Program-made: the position numbers and the translations under genes | Shown: in pieces, positions 28,849 through 37,760 of the stretch | How the letters are laid out: each line of letters starts with the position of its first letter | Position numbering within the stretch: position 1 is the first letter of the stretch | DNA from: Phenylobacterium sp. | GTDB taxonomy: Bacteria > Pseudomonadota > Alphaproteobacteria > Caulobacterales > Caulobacteraceae | Assembly (NCBI RefSeq): GCF_016124325.1 | Contig: NZ_WGNY01000014.1 | Coordinates: 1-64,000, forward strand | Direction of reading: 5' to 3' | Length of the DNA: 64,000 bases | Notes under the pieces: generated by a model | The model's input: the letters and a program-made list of their open reading frames with translations, nothing else | The model's database searches: none | What the model was told of the DNA's origin: nothing

Positions 28849-31077
28849 ATGAAGACGTCCGCGACGTTGCGCGCCCTGCTTGTGGCCGGCGCATCGGCCA
28901 CCGCGTTCGCCATGGCGCTCCCGGCCCAGGCCGAGGAAGCCACCGTTGGCGAGGTGATCGTCACCGCCCAGAAGAAGTCGGAAAACATCAACGACGTGCC
29001 GCTGTCGGTGACCGCGGTGCAGGGCGCCAAGCTGGACGCCTTCCGCTCGGGCGGCGGCGACATCCGCATGCTCTCGGCCCGCGTGCCCAGCCTGACGCTG
29101 GAATCGAGCTTCGGCCGCACCTTCCCGCGTCCCTACATCCGCGGCCTGGGCAACACCGACTTCGACCTGAACGCCTCGCAGCCCGTGAGCTTCGTCTACG
29201 ACGAGGTGGTGCTGGAGAACCCGGTCCTGAAGGGCTTCCCGCTGTTCGACATCGACCAGGTGGAAGTGCTGCGCGGCCCGCAGGGCACCCTGTTCGGCCG
29301 CAACACGCCCGCCGGCGTGCTGAAGTTCGACAGCGCCAAGCCGACCAAGGAATTCACCGGCTACGGCTCGGCCTCGTACGCCACCTACTCGACCATCAAC
29401 CTGGAAGGCGCCGTCTCGGGCCCGATCCTCGGCGAGACGCTGACCGGCCGCCTGTCGGGCCTCTACCAGCACCGCGACGACTGGGTGGACAACACCTTCA
29501 CCGGCGAGAAGAACGCCAGCGAGGGCTACGACCAGTTCGCGCTCCGCGGCCAGCTCCTGTGGGCGCCGACCGACCAGTTCAGCGCCCTGCTGAACGCCCA
29601 CTACCAGCACCTCGACGGCACGCCGCGCGTGTTCCGCGCCAACATCATCGCCGTGGGCGGGGGCTTCGTTCCGGGCTTCAAGCGCGACGAGATCGCCCAG
29701 GACGCCCAGCCGCGCGCCGTGCAGAAGGTGGAGTCGTCGGGCGTCAACCTGAAGCTCAACTACAAGCTGGCCGAAGACGGTCCGGAGATCACCTCGATCA
29801 CCGCCTTCGAGCGCCTGCACACCTATTCGCGCGCCGACATCGACGGCGGCTTCGGCGCCGCGTTCGCGCCGCCCTCCGGCCCGGGCTTCATCCCGTTCCC
29901 GTCGGAGAGCGCGGACGGGATCCCGATGCTGGGCCAGTTCTCGCAGGAGACGCGCCTGTCCGGGAAGAACGGCGCGCTGGGCTACACGATCGGCGCCTTC
30001 TACTTCCATGAAGACGTCAAGATCGACAGCTACGACTACAACACCCTGGCCGGCGGCGCGCTGGACGGCTTCGCCTACCAGCACCAGAAGACCGAGAGCT
30101 GGGCGGGCTTCGCCAACCTGGACTACCAGGTCAACGACAGGCTGAACGTCGGCGGCGGCCTGCGCCTGTCGTACGACAAGAAGAAGTTCCTGGCCCAGCG
30201 CACCATCTCGCCGATCGGCGGCGGCGCCACGGGCGTGCTGCGGGCCAGCCCCAGCTCGAACGAGCTCAGCTACAACGTCAACGCCACCTATGCGGCGACC
30301 GACGACCTGAACCTCTACGCCCGCATCGCGCGCGGCTACCGCGCCCCCTCGATCCAGGGCCGGCTGCTGTTCGGCGACAGCCTTTCGGTGGCCGACAAGG
30401 AAACCGAGATGTCGTACGAGGCCGGCGTGAAGGGCAAGCTGCCCAACGCCCGCGTCCGCTTCGACGCCGACGTGTTCTACTACCGGGCCAGCGACCTGCA
30501 GCTCACCGCGGTGGGCGGCGGCGCCAACTTCAACCGGCTGTTGAACGCCGACCACGCGACGGGCTACGGCTTCGAGTTCAACGCCGAGGCCGAGCCGATC
30601 GACCGGCTGATCCTGACCGCGGGTCTCTCGTACAACCACACCAAGCTGGACGACCCGAACCTGGCCACCGCGCCCTGCGGGTCGGGCTGCACGGTGCTGG
30701 ATCCGGCCGGGGCGCTGGCGGGTACCGTCAACATCGACGGCAACCCCCTGCCGAACGCGCCGAAGTGGATCGCCAACGTCACGGCGGGCTACTCGTGGCC
30801 GATGGCCTCGGGCGAGGTCTTCGTCTTCACCGACTGGGCCTATCGCTCGAAGATCAACTTCTTCCTCTACCAGTCGGCCGAGTACCAGGACGGCCACCTG
30901 CTGGAAGGCGGCCTGCGCCTGGGCTACCGCGCGGCCGGCGGCGCATGGGAAGTGGCGGCCTTCGGCCGCAACATCACCAACGACAAGAGCCTGGAAGGCG
31001 GCATCGACTTCAACAACCTGACGGGCTTCGTGAACGATCCCCGCACGGTGGGCGTGGAAGTGAAGGCCAACTTCTAG
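28849..31077 (+). CDS. TonB-dependent outer-membrane receptor
   Basis: A 742-residue receptor. The start at 28849 has AGAGGTT upstream and a signal peptide ending near PAQAEEA. The plug domain begins with VGEVIVTAQKKSENINDVPL, a TonB-box/plug pattern common in the large Caulobacter-Sphingomonas receptor class, and includes DQVEVLRGPQGTLFGRNTPA. The 22-strand barrel region ends with VEVKANF and a terminal Phe. These receptors import siderophores, vitamins, saccharides or small organics with TonB energy; the substrate is unknown. A small periplasmic coiled-coil gene follows. Confidence 0.96.
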   Translation: MKTSATLRALLVAGASATAFAMALPAQAEEATVGEVIVTAQKKSENINDVPLSVTAVQGAKLDAFRSGGGDIRMLSARVPSLTLESSFGRTFPRPYIRGLGNTDFDLNASQPVSFVYDEVVLENPVLKGFPLFDIDQVEVLRGPQGTLFGRNTPAGVLKFDSAKPTKEFTGYGSASYATYSTINLEGAVSGPILGETLTGRLSGLYQHRDDWVDNTFTGEKNASEGYDQFALRGQLLWAPTDQFSALLNAHYQHLDGTPRVFRANIIAVGGGFVPGFKRDEIAQDAQPRAVQKVESSGVNLKLNYKLAEDGPEITSITAFERLHTYSRADIDGGFGAAFAPPSGPGFIPFPSESADGIPMLGQFSQETRLSGKNGALGYTIGAFYFHEDVKIDSYDYNTLAGGALDGFAYQHQKTESWAGFANLDYQVNDRLNVGGGLRLSYDKKKFLAQRTISPIGGGATGVLRASPSSNELSYNVNATYAATDDLNLYARIARGYRAPSIQGRLLFGDSLSVADKETEMSYEAGVKGKLPNARVRFDADVFYYRASDLQLTAVGGGANFNRLLNADHATGYGFEFNAEAEPIDRLILTAGLSYNHTKLDDPNLATAPCGSGCTVLDPAGALAGTVNIDGNPLPNAPKWIANVTAGYSWPMASGEVFVFTDWAYRSKINFFLYQSAEYQDGHLLEGGLRLGYRAAGGAWEVAAFGRNITNDKSLEGGIDFNNLTGFVNDPRTVGVEVKANF

Positions 31078-31155
31078 GAATCTGAGTCAGATCAAGGCGG
31101 GCGGCCGCAGACGGCGGTTCCCTGGCGAGGCGGAAGCCCAACCCGGGAGCCCCAG

Positions 31156-31509
31156 ATGCGTGTCGCCCTTCTTGTCTTGGCCGCCGCCTGCGCGGCCGCC
31201 TCGCCGACATTCGGCCAGCCCGTTCTCGATCGCGCCGCCTACGCCGCCGAGATCGCCGACCAAAACCACCGAACCGACCTGCTGAACGCCGCCACCGTGC
31301 AGCGCAACGCAGAGATCGACGCGCGCAACGCCGCGACCAAAGCGGCCTACGAGGCCGCGGTGGCCGACCATCGCCGCGCGCTCGAGGCGCACGACGCCGC
31401 CGCGGCCCAGGCGGAGACGGAACACCAACGGGCGATGGAGGCCTGGCGGGTCGCGGTGGCCGCCTGCAAGGCCGGCGACCTCTCGGCCTGCGCCGGGCCC
31501 AAGCCCTAG
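31156..31509 (+). CDS. Small secreted coiled-coil protein
   Basis: A 117-residue protein with a signal peptide (cleavage near PTFGQP). Residues about 28-95 are almost entirely Ala/Glu/Arg/His/Asp-rich helix (NHRTDLLNAATVQRNAEIDA, ATKAAYEAAVADHRRALEAH), consistent with a periplasmic coiled coil. The tail has two cysteines (AACKAGDLSACAG). No family was recognised. It follows the TonB-dependent receptor by 78 bases on the same strand and is convergent with the PQQ dehydrogenase. Confidence 0.65.
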   Translation: MRVALLVLAAACAAASPTFGQPVLDRAAYAAEIADQNHRTDLLNAATVQRNAEIDARNAATKAAYEAAVADHRRALEAHDAAAAQAETEHQRAMEAWRVAVAACKAGDLSACAGPKP

Positions 31510-31513
31510 TCCG

Positions 31514-33439
31514 TCAGGGAGCCGCCGGGTCGAGGGCGTAGGCGATCAGCGCGTCGCTCTGGACTTCCTCGGTGATCTTGGCCGAGCCGCCCGCGGCGAT
31601 CACCACGTACTGACGGCCGCCCACCTCGTAGGTCATCGGTGTGGCGTGGGCGCTGGCGGGGAGTTCGGCGTTCCACAGCTCCTCGCCGGTCTCGGCGGAG
31701 AACGCCCGGAACCGGCGGTCCAGCGTGCCGCCCGAGAAGACCAGACCGCCGGCGGTGACGATCGGTCCGCCCAGGGCGAGCGAGCCCTTCGCGACCTCGC
31801 CGATGCCGGGCGCGATGTCTTCCAGCGAGCCCAGCGGCGTGCGCCAGGCGATCTCGCCCTTGGCCAGGTCAAGCGCCACCAGTTCGCCCCAGGGCGGCGG
31901 CACGCAGGGCGCGCCCGCGACCGGACCGCGCAGCGGCTGGCGGCTCATGGCGTAGGGCGTGCCGTGCTGCATGGTGGTCTCGGCGCGCAGGTCGCCCCGG
32001 TCGCCGCCCTCGAACTTCTCCTTGGGGATCAGGCGGACTTTGACCGGCAGGTTCGAGACCGAGACGATCAGGCGTTGGCGCCTGGCGTCCCAGGCGAAGC
32101 CGCTCCAGTTGATGCCGCCCACATTGCCGGGAACGGCGAGCGCGCCGGTCAGGCTGGGCGGCGTGAAGATCGAGGTTCCGCTGAGCTCGGCCAGGGCGGC
32201 TGCGCAAGCGCGGCGATCCTCGTCGTTGAGCCCGAACGCCTGATCGGGCGTGAAGGTCTGGGGCGCGAGGCCCGGCAGGGTGACGGGGAATGGCTGGGTG
32301 GGCGAGGCGGTCTCCCCGGGCGTGTCGCTGGGCGGGACGGGCCGCTCCTCGATGGGCAGCACCGGCGCGCCGCTCGCCGGATCCAGAGCGTAGACCATGC
32401 CGGTCTTGTTGCCGGCGATGACCACGGGCGTTTCGCGGCCGTCCAGGGTGAGGGTCGTGGCCAGCGGGGCGGCGGCGGTGTCGTAATCCCACAGGTCGTG
32501 GTGCACGAGCTGGAAGCCCCAGGCGAGCTTGCCGGTGCGCACGTCGAGGGCGACCACCGAGTTCGACCAGCGGTCGTCGCCGGGGCGAAGGCCGCCGTAA
32601 TAGTCGGGGCTGGCCGAGCCGGTCGGCACGAACACCAGATGGCGGGCGGGATCGGCGGAGAGGATCGTCCAGGCGTTGGCCGCCCCCGTCTTCCACGCCT
32701 CGGGTGCGACGCCTTCGGGCCGCTCGATCGGCTCCCACGACCAGAGAAGCTCGCCCGTGCGCGCATCGAAACCGCGGACCACCCCGTCCGGCATCTCGGC
32801 GTCGCCGTTGTCGTCGATCGCCGAGCCCACCACGACGACGTCGTCGACCACCACGGGCGGCGAGGTCATGTGGTAGTAGCCGGGCCGATAGCGTTTCACG
32901 TCCGTGAGGCTGACCTGGCCGTCGGTCCCGAACTTGGGGCAGGGCCGGCCGGTCGCCCCGTCGAGGGCCACGAGGCGGGCGTCGAGCGTCGCCTCGAAGA
33001 TGGACAGCGCGCAGAGCGCGCGGCCGCCCTTCGGATCGGTCCAAGCGGCGACTCCACGATTGATGAGGCCGTCGCCGTACGGCAGCCGGCGGTCGATCTT
33101 CGGATCGAACGCCCAGAGCCGGCGGCCGGTGGCCGGATCGAGCGCCACGACGCGGCTGAAGGGCGTGGTCAGATACAGCCGGCCGTCGACCATCAGGGGG
33201 GTCGTCTCGAAACCGCTGCGGGGGCCGTCGGAGCCGTCGGCGATGTCGCCGGTGTGGAAGGTCCAGGCGGGCTTCAGGCGGGCGACGTTGGCCGGCGTGA
33301 TCTGGTCCAGCGGCGAGAATCGCGTCCCGCCGGGGTCGCGGCCATAGGCGCCCCATTCGTCCGCCTGCGCCCCGCCGCCACCCGCCAACGCGAGCGTGGC
33401 GGCGGCTCCGAGCAATATCCTTCGCGCCAGTCCGGCCAT
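31514..33439 (-). CDS. PQQ-dependent dehydrogenase (quinoprotein, glucose dehydrogenase-like)
   Basis: A 641-residue periplasmic enzyme. The signal peptide ends near GGAQADE. The mature N-terminus WGAYGRDPGGTRFSPLDQIT is characteristic of quinoprotein dehydrogenases, and the repeated blades contain tryptophan-docking motifs such as GRRLWAFDPK, TGELLWSWEPI, TGKLAWGFQLVHHDLWDYD and GEELWNAELPA. It oxidises an alcohol or sugar with pyrroloquinoline quinone and passes electrons to the respiratory chain. There is no cytochrome domain and no N-terminal membrane anchor. No pqq biosynthesis genes lie nearby. The substrate is unknown. Confidence 0.93.
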   Translation of the reverse strand: MAGLARRILLGAAATLALAGGGGAQADEWGAYGRDPGGTRFSPLDQITPANVARLKPAWTFHTGDIADGSDGPRSGFETTPLMVDGRLYLTTPFSRVVALDPATGRRLWAFDPKIDRRLPYGDGLINRGVAAWTDPKGGRALCALSIFEATLDARLVALDGATGRPCPKFGTDGQVSLTDVKRYRPGYYHMTSPPVVVDDVVVVGSAIDDNGDAEMPDGVVRGFDARTGELLWSWEPIERPEGVAPEAWKTGAANAWTILSADPARHLVFVPTGSASPDYYGGLRPGDDRWSNSVVALDVRTGKLAWGFQLVHHDLWDYDTAAAPLATTLTLDGRETPVVIAGNKTGMVYALDPASGAPVLPIEERPVPPSDTPGETASPTQPFPVTLPGLAPQTFTPDQAFGLNDEDRRACAAALAELSGTSIFTPPSLTGALAVPGNVGGINWSGFAWDARRQRLIVSVSNLPVKVRLIPKEKFEGGDRGDLRAETTMQHGTPYAMSRQPLRGPVAGAPCVPPPWGELVALDLAKGEIAWRTPLGSLEDIAPGIGEVAKGSLALGGPIVTAGGLVFSGGTLDRRFRAFSAETGEELWNAELPASAHATPMTYEVGGRQYVVIAAGGSAKITEEVQSDALIAYALDPAAP

Positions 33440-33529
33440 GTCCCAACCTCCGATGCGGCGACCATGGCGGGGCCGACCAAGAGCGTCGAGACGGCTGGGA
33501 CGAACGGCGGCGTGGCGGGGACGAACCCC

Positions 33530-34369
33530 TCAGGCGGCCACGGCGTCGCCGCCGCGCAGCGCTTCGAGCGCGGCGGGGAAGCGGCGGGACAGGGGCGCGG
33601 TCACGCCGCCGGACAGCTCCAGACGCATGTCGCCGCTCGACGTCGGCGCGACGACGCGGACGTGGGCGGGATTGACCAGCCACGAGCGGTGCGTACGCAG
33701 GAAGCCGGCGTCCGCCAGGTCCGCCTCCACCTTGGCCAGCGTGTCGCGCGCCAGGGTCCGGGCGCCGTCGGCCAGATGGAACTCGACGTAGTTGCGCGCC
33801 GAGTTCACCGCGACGATGTCTTCGACGGGTGCGCGTAGCGTCCGCGCTCCGTCCCGCACAACGTAGAGGCGCGGCTCGCCCTTCGCCGCGGACGCCGAGG
33901 CGTGAAGCCGCGCCGCCCAGTCGGACGTCCAGATCACGGCGGCGTAGACCACGTAGGCCAGCACGTCCTTGCGGTACTCGTAGAGCGGCTGCCACCAGCC
34001 GTAGGACCAGCCGGCGATAGCGAAGGCGGCTTTGCGCAGCGCCAGGAAGCCCACGATGTGCAGGACGCTGAAGGCGATGGTGGCCGGCGCGTGGACGAGC
34101 ACGAAGCGCAGCCACCGGCCGCGCCCGGGCGGCGCGATCCGCAGCGTCCAGGCGACGAACGGCACCAGCGCCAGGTGAGCGAGGCCGCTGGAGTATTCCA
34201 GGATGAACGGCCTCACCGGCTGAAGGTCGGGGTTCTCGGCGAGCCGGGAGAGGGCGTTGACGGTGTTCTCGAGGGCGAAGAACAGGCCGATCGCGATCCA
34301 CGCGGCCAGCAGCGCGCCCCGGGAACGGGCGGCGGCGGCTTTCTGATCGGACGTCGAAGGCGTGGTCAT
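33530..34369 (-). CDS. Membrane protein with C-terminal LytTR DNA-binding domain
   Basis: A 279-residue one-component regulator. About four membrane helices occupy residues 20-155 (LLAAWIAIGLFFALENTV, LAHLALVPFVAWTLRI, PATIAFSVLHIVGFLAL, DVLAYVVYAAVIWTSDW). A LytTR domain follows at about 170-270 (VEDIVAVNSARNYVEFHLA, FLRTHRSWLVNPAHVRVV). No kinase or receiver domain is present, so signal sensing and DNA binding are probably in one chain at the membrane. It is transcribed toward the PQQ dehydrogenase gene 90 bases away and could regulate it. Confidence 0.88.
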   Translation of the reverse strand: MTTPSTSDQKAAAARSRGALLAAWIAIGLFFALENTVNALSRLAENPDLQPVRPFILEYSSGLAHLALVPFVAWTLRIAPPGRGRWLRFVLVHAPATIAFSVLHIVGFLALRKAAFAIAGWSYGWWQPLYEYRKDVLAYVVYAAVIWTSDWAARLHASASAAKGEPRLYVVRDGARTLRAPVEDIVAVNSARNYVEFHLADGARTLARDTLAKVEADLADAGFLRTHRSWLVNPAHVRVVAPTSSGDMRLELSGGVTAPLSRRFPAALEALRGGDAVAA

Positions 34370-34431
34370 CGCGAACGAAGGCGGGTGGCTCGCTCCTGAC
34401 TAGCGTGTCCAGGCGCCGGGCGGGAAGGTTT

Positions 34432-36276
34432 TCACCCGCCGAACCCCTCCACCACCTCCAGCACCGCCGCGCCGTAGTGCGCCAGCTTGGCCTCGCCGAC
34501 GCCGTTGAGGCGGGCCAGCGCCGCGCGGGAGCCGGGCCGGACCGTGGCGATCTCGGCCAGGGTGCGGTCGTGGAAGATGACGTAGGGCGGCACGTGCTGG
34601 GCCTTGGCCTCGGACGCGCGCCAGGCCCGCAGGGCCTCGAACAGCGGCCGGTCGGCGGGCGACAGGGCTTCGGTCTCGCGGCTCTTGCGGCGCGACTTGC
34701 CGCCGCGCTCGGTCTCGTGCGGCTTCAGCATGGCCACCGGCCGCTCGCCGCGGAAGACGGCGCGCACGGCGTCCGGGTCGCCCAGGCCCACCAGCGGGCG
34801 GCCGTCGTTGGGATCCTCGCGCAGCAGGCCCTCGAAGAGGAGCTGTTCGACGAGATCGCGCCACTGGCCGGCCGGGAGCTCCTGGCCGATCCCCCAGGTC
34901 GAGAGGCCCGTCTCCCAGTCGCTGACGTCCTTGGTCTTGCCCAGCAGATGGTCGACCAGCCGGCCGCGCCCGAACCGCCCGTTCAGGCGGTGGGCCGCCG
35001 ACAGCGCCTTCTGGGCGGGCACGGTGGCGTCGACGGTCTCGACGCCGCCCGAGCAGACGTCGCACTGGCCGCAGGGCTCGACGCCCTCCTCGCCGAAGTA
35101 GCGGCGCACGGCGGCGGCGCGGCAGCCGGTGCCGTCCAGCATGGCGTAGAGCTGGCGCACCTTGCGCGCCTGGACCTGCTTGACCGCCTCGTCCATCTCG
35201 CGCTCGGCCGTGCGGCGCAGCGCCCAGGCCATGTCGGAGGCGCCGTAGAGCGTGATGCCTTCGGCCGGCTCGCCGTCGCGCCCCGCCCGGCCGATCTCCT
35301 GCCAGTAGGCCTCGATGGAGGCGGGCGGGTCGGCGTGGATCACGAAGCGGACATCCGGCTTATCGACCCCCATGCCGAAGGCGATGGTGGCCACCATCAC
35401 CGCCGCGTCGGCCTCCAGGACCTCCTCCAGCCGGTCGGTGCGCACCTGCTTGTCGAGGCCGGCGTGGTAGGCGAGCGCGGGCACGCCCGCCGCGCGGAGG
35501 GATTCGGCCAGGGCTTCGGTCTTGTCGCGGGAGCCGGCGTAGACCACCCCCGAACGGCCGGGCCGGGCGGTCACCAGCTCGATCACCCGCTTGCTCGCCC
35601 CGCCCCGCTTGCGCTCGGCCGACAGGATCAGCTCGGGGCGGGCGAAGCTGGCGACGAACTCGGCCGAGTCCTCCAGGCGAAGCTCGGCGCGGATGTCCTC
35701 GCGGGTGCGGGCGTCGGCGGTGGCGGTGACGGCCAGCCGCGGCACGGCGGGGAACAGATCGGCCAGGCGGCCCAGCATCCGGTACTCGGGCCGGAAGTCG
35801 TGGCCCCACTGGCTGACGCAGTGGGCCTCGTCGATGGCGATGATCGAGAGCGACAGCCGCGAGAGCCGGTCCAGCATGTGGGGCTGCATCAGCCCTTCCG
35901 GCGACACGTAGAGCAGGTCCAGCTCGCCGCGCTCGATGCGCCGCCAGGTCTCGGTGCGCTCGTCGAGGCCGATGTTGGAGTCGAGCCGCGCGGCGGCCAC
36001 GCCCGATTGGATGAGGGCGGCGACCTGGTCGGTCATCAGGGCGATCAGCGGCGAGACCACCAGCCCCAGGCCGGGGCGCAGCATGGCGGGGATCTGGTAG
36101 CAGAGGCTCTTGCCGCCGCCGGTGGGCAGCACGGCCATGGCGCTGCGCCCCGCCATCACCTCGCCGATGACGTCGGCCTGCAGGCCGCGGAAGTCGGCAT
36201 GGCCGAAGGTGCGGCGCAGGACGTCGCGCGCGGCGTCGAGCGGCGAGGGCCGCGCTTCGGCGAGGGCGGAGGTCAT
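34432..36276 (-). CDS. recQ: ATP-dependent DNA helicase RecQ
   Basis: A 614-residue 3'-5' DNA helicase of recombination and fork repair. Walker A is in LPTGGGKSLCYQIPA, the DEAH box is AIDEAHCVSQWGHDFRPEY with the RecQ aromatic-rich loop, and motif VI is QEIGRAGRDG. The zinc-binding subdomain keeps four cysteines (GCRAAAVRRYF, PCGQCDVC). A winged helix and a C-terminal HRDC domain (about 535-610, ending LNGVGEAKLAHYGAAVLEVV) complete the full-length form. AAGGATC precedes the ATG. Confidence 0.97.
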   Translation of the reverse strand: MTSALAEARPSPLDAARDVLRRTFGHADFRGLQADVIGEVMAGRSAMAVLPTGGGKSLCYQIPAMLRPGLGLVVSPLIALMTDQVAALIQSGVAAARLDSNIGLDERTETWRRIERGELDLLYVSPEGLMQPHMLDRLSRLSLSIIAIDEAHCVSQWGHDFRPEYRMLGRLADLFPAVPRLAVTATADARTREDIRAELRLEDSAEFVASFARPELILSAERKRGGASKRVIELVTARPGRSGVVYAGSRDKTEALAESLRAAGVPALAYHAGLDKQVRTDRLEEVLEADAAVMVATIAFGMGVDKPDVRFVIHADPPASIEAYWQEIGRAGRDGEPAEGITLYGASDMAWALRRTAEREMDEAVKQVQARKVRQLYAMLDGTGCRAAAVRRYFGEEGVEPCGQCDVCSGGVETVDATVPAQKALSAAHRLNGRFGRGRLVDHLLGKTKDVSDWETGLSTWGIGQELPAGQWRDLVEQLLFEGLLREDPNDGRPLVGLGDPDAVRAVFRGERPVAMLKPHETERGGKSRRKSRETEALSPADRPLFEALRAWRASEAKAQHVPPYVIFHDRTLAEIATVRPGSRAALARLNGVGEAKLAHYGAAVLEVVEGFGG

Positions 36277-36334
36277 CCGATCCTTATGGACCCGACTCGC
36301 CCGTGGGCGCCATGCGCGGCGCGTGTTTTCCGGG

Positions 36335-36808
36335 TCAGACGATGGCGTCGAGCGTCGTGCGGTGCTGGATGCCGCGCACCGCCTTCAGCAGCCGCAGGGC
36401 GCCCGCGCCCGACAGCGTCGCGGGCCGGAAGGCCTCGCGCTGCGCCAGGGCGTCGAGGATCGCGTCGTCGGCCGCGCTGAGGCGGCGGGCGCACATGTTC
36501 CAGTCGCCGAACTCGCGGGCGTCGGCCGGGCCGGCGGAGAGCAGCTTGAGGTCGTCGTGCCGCGGATCGTCGAGGATCCGGCGATAGGTGGTCATGACCG
36601 CCTCGGCGGCGCCTTCGAGCGCCTGGACGAACCAGCCGTCGTGAACGAGCAGGAGGCCGGTCAGGCCGACCTCGCGGTTCCGGGCGATCGAAGCACGGAT
36701 GATCTCGCCCAGGGCGTTATCGAGGTCGCCGGGCGCGATGCGCTGGCGGCTGGCGTAGATGAGGCGGTGCAGCGTGCGGCTGCTGGAAATCGCGTCGAAG
36801 TCGGACAT
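36335..36808 (-). CDS. BLUF-domain blue-light photosensor
   Basis: A 157-residue single-domain flavin photoreceptor. The BLUF fold spans about residues 12-105. The photocycle residues are all present: Tyr18 in RLIYASR, Asn44 in RNREVGLTG, Gln62 in FVQALEG, and Trp103 with Met105 in FGDWNM. FAD binding and a light-induced hydrogen-bond switch are expected. There is no attached output domain; the last 45 residues are helical and may contact a partner. It is downstream of and 60 bases from the crotonase-family gene's stop on the minus strand side. Confidence 0.92.
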   Translation of the reverse strand: MSDFDAISSSRTLHRLIYASRQRIAPGDLDNALGEIIRASIARNREVGLTGLLLVHDGWFVQALEGAAEAVMTTYRRILDDPRHDDLKLLSAGPADAREFGDWNMCARRLSAADDAILDALAQREAFRPATLSGAGALRLLKAVRGIQHRTTLDAIV

Positions 36809-36868
36809 GCGGAGGCTCTTGAAGAGATCCGCACCCTCTCAAATCAGGCTCAAGATTCGGCTAACGGG

Positions 36869-37627
36869 TCAGCCGGCCTGCTTCACCGACTTGCTCTGGA
36901 ATCCCGCGATTCGCTCGGCCATGTCAGGGCCGCGCCCCTCGCCGCGGTAGATTTCGTGGGCCAGGCCCTCGGAAAGCGTGAGGCCATCTGTCGCACGCAG
37001 CAGGCGCTTGTTGGCGCGGTGGCTGAACCAGGAGTTGGCCAGGATGTCGGCGCAGAGCTGCGCCAGCCGGTGGTCGAACTCGGCGTCGGGGACGCAGAAG
37101 TCGGCCAGACCGATGGCGGCGGCCTCCGGCCCGCGCACGGTGCGGCAGGTGAGCATCATCTCCCGCGCGCGATAGGTCCCGACCCGGCGCGGCAGGCGCT
37201 GGCTCATGCCCCAGACCGGGGTCAGCGCCCACTTGGCGTGGGTGTCGGCGAAGCGCGCGTCCTCGGCGGCGAAGACGATGTCGCCGGCCAGGGCGAGCTC
37301 CAGCGCGCCGGTGTAGCAGTGGCCGTGGACGGCGCTGATCACCGGCTGCGGCAGGTCGGCCAGCCGCTCGATCACCTTCGACTGGAAGAAGGGCTCGGGC
37401 AGCTTCTCGCCCGTGGCGATGTCGGAGAGGTCGTGGCCGGCGGAGAAGCAGCGCCCGGCGCCCTTCACGACCACCAGGCCCACGGTCTCGGTCTGGCCGG
37501 CGATGGCGCGCACGTGGGCGTCCAGTTCCCCGAACAGCTCGACGTTCAGCGCGTTGAGCTTATCGGGCCGGTTCAGCGTGAGGATCGCCGCGCCGTCGCG
37601 GTCGGTGCGGAGGACGAGGTCGGTCAT
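36869..37627 (-). CDS. Enoyl-CoA hydratase/isomerase (crotonase) family protein
   Basis: A 252-residue crotonase-fold enzyme. The oxyanion-hole segments SAGHDLSD and HGHCYTGALELALAGD are present. The first catalytic Glu (in GALEL) is kept, but the second Glu of classical hydratases aligns with His (ARFADTHAKWAL), so simple enoyl-CoA hydration is doubtful and an isomerase or other CoA-thioester activity is possible. AGGAAA lies upstream of the ATG. It is last in a row of three same-strand catabolic genes, separated from the dioxygenase by a repeat. Confidence 0.9.
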   Translation of the reverse strand: MTDLVLRTDRDGAAILTLNRPDKLNALNVELFGELDAHVRAIAGQTETVGLVVVKGAGRCFSAGHDLSDIATGEKLPEPFFQSKVIERLADLPQPVISAVHGHCYTGALELALAGDIVFAAEDARFADTHAKWALTPVWGMSQRLPRRVGTYRAREMMLTCRTVRGPEAAAIGLADFCVPDAEFDHRLAQLCADILANSWFSHRANKRLLRATDGLTLSEGLAHEIYRGEGRGPDMAERIAGFQSKSVKQAG

Positions 37628-37657
37628 TGCGGTTTCCTGGCGCGAGGTCGGAGCGAG

Positions 37658-37758
37658 GCCCCCTCCACCGCGTTCCGCGGTCCCCCTCCCCCGCGTCGCG
37701 AGGGAGGAGCGCTCCTCCCCCGCTGGCGGGGGAGGTGGCCCGAAGGGTCGGAGGGGGC
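37658..37758. repeat. Palindromic intergenic repeat, GGGGGAGG family copy 1
   Basis: The outer arms GCCCCCTCC (37658-37666) and GGAGGGGGC (37750-37758) are perfect complements. Inner hairpins include CTCCCCCGCTGGCGGGGGAG (37714-37733) followed by GTGGCCCGAAGGGT. Related elements lie at 43586-43690 and 50566-50665. It separates the dioxygenase and crotonase genes. Confidence 0.75.
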
Positions 37759-37760
37759 GC

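Noticed and set aside
31646..33838. Long plus-strand frame opposite the PQQ dehydrogenase
   Set aside because: The translation is low-complexity and the opposite strand encodes a clear quinoprotein with signal peptide and propeller motifs.
37658..37758. CRISPR array or tandem repeat in the G-rich intergenic stretches
   Set aside because: The repeats are single inverted elements with no regular spacers; no cas genes are present.
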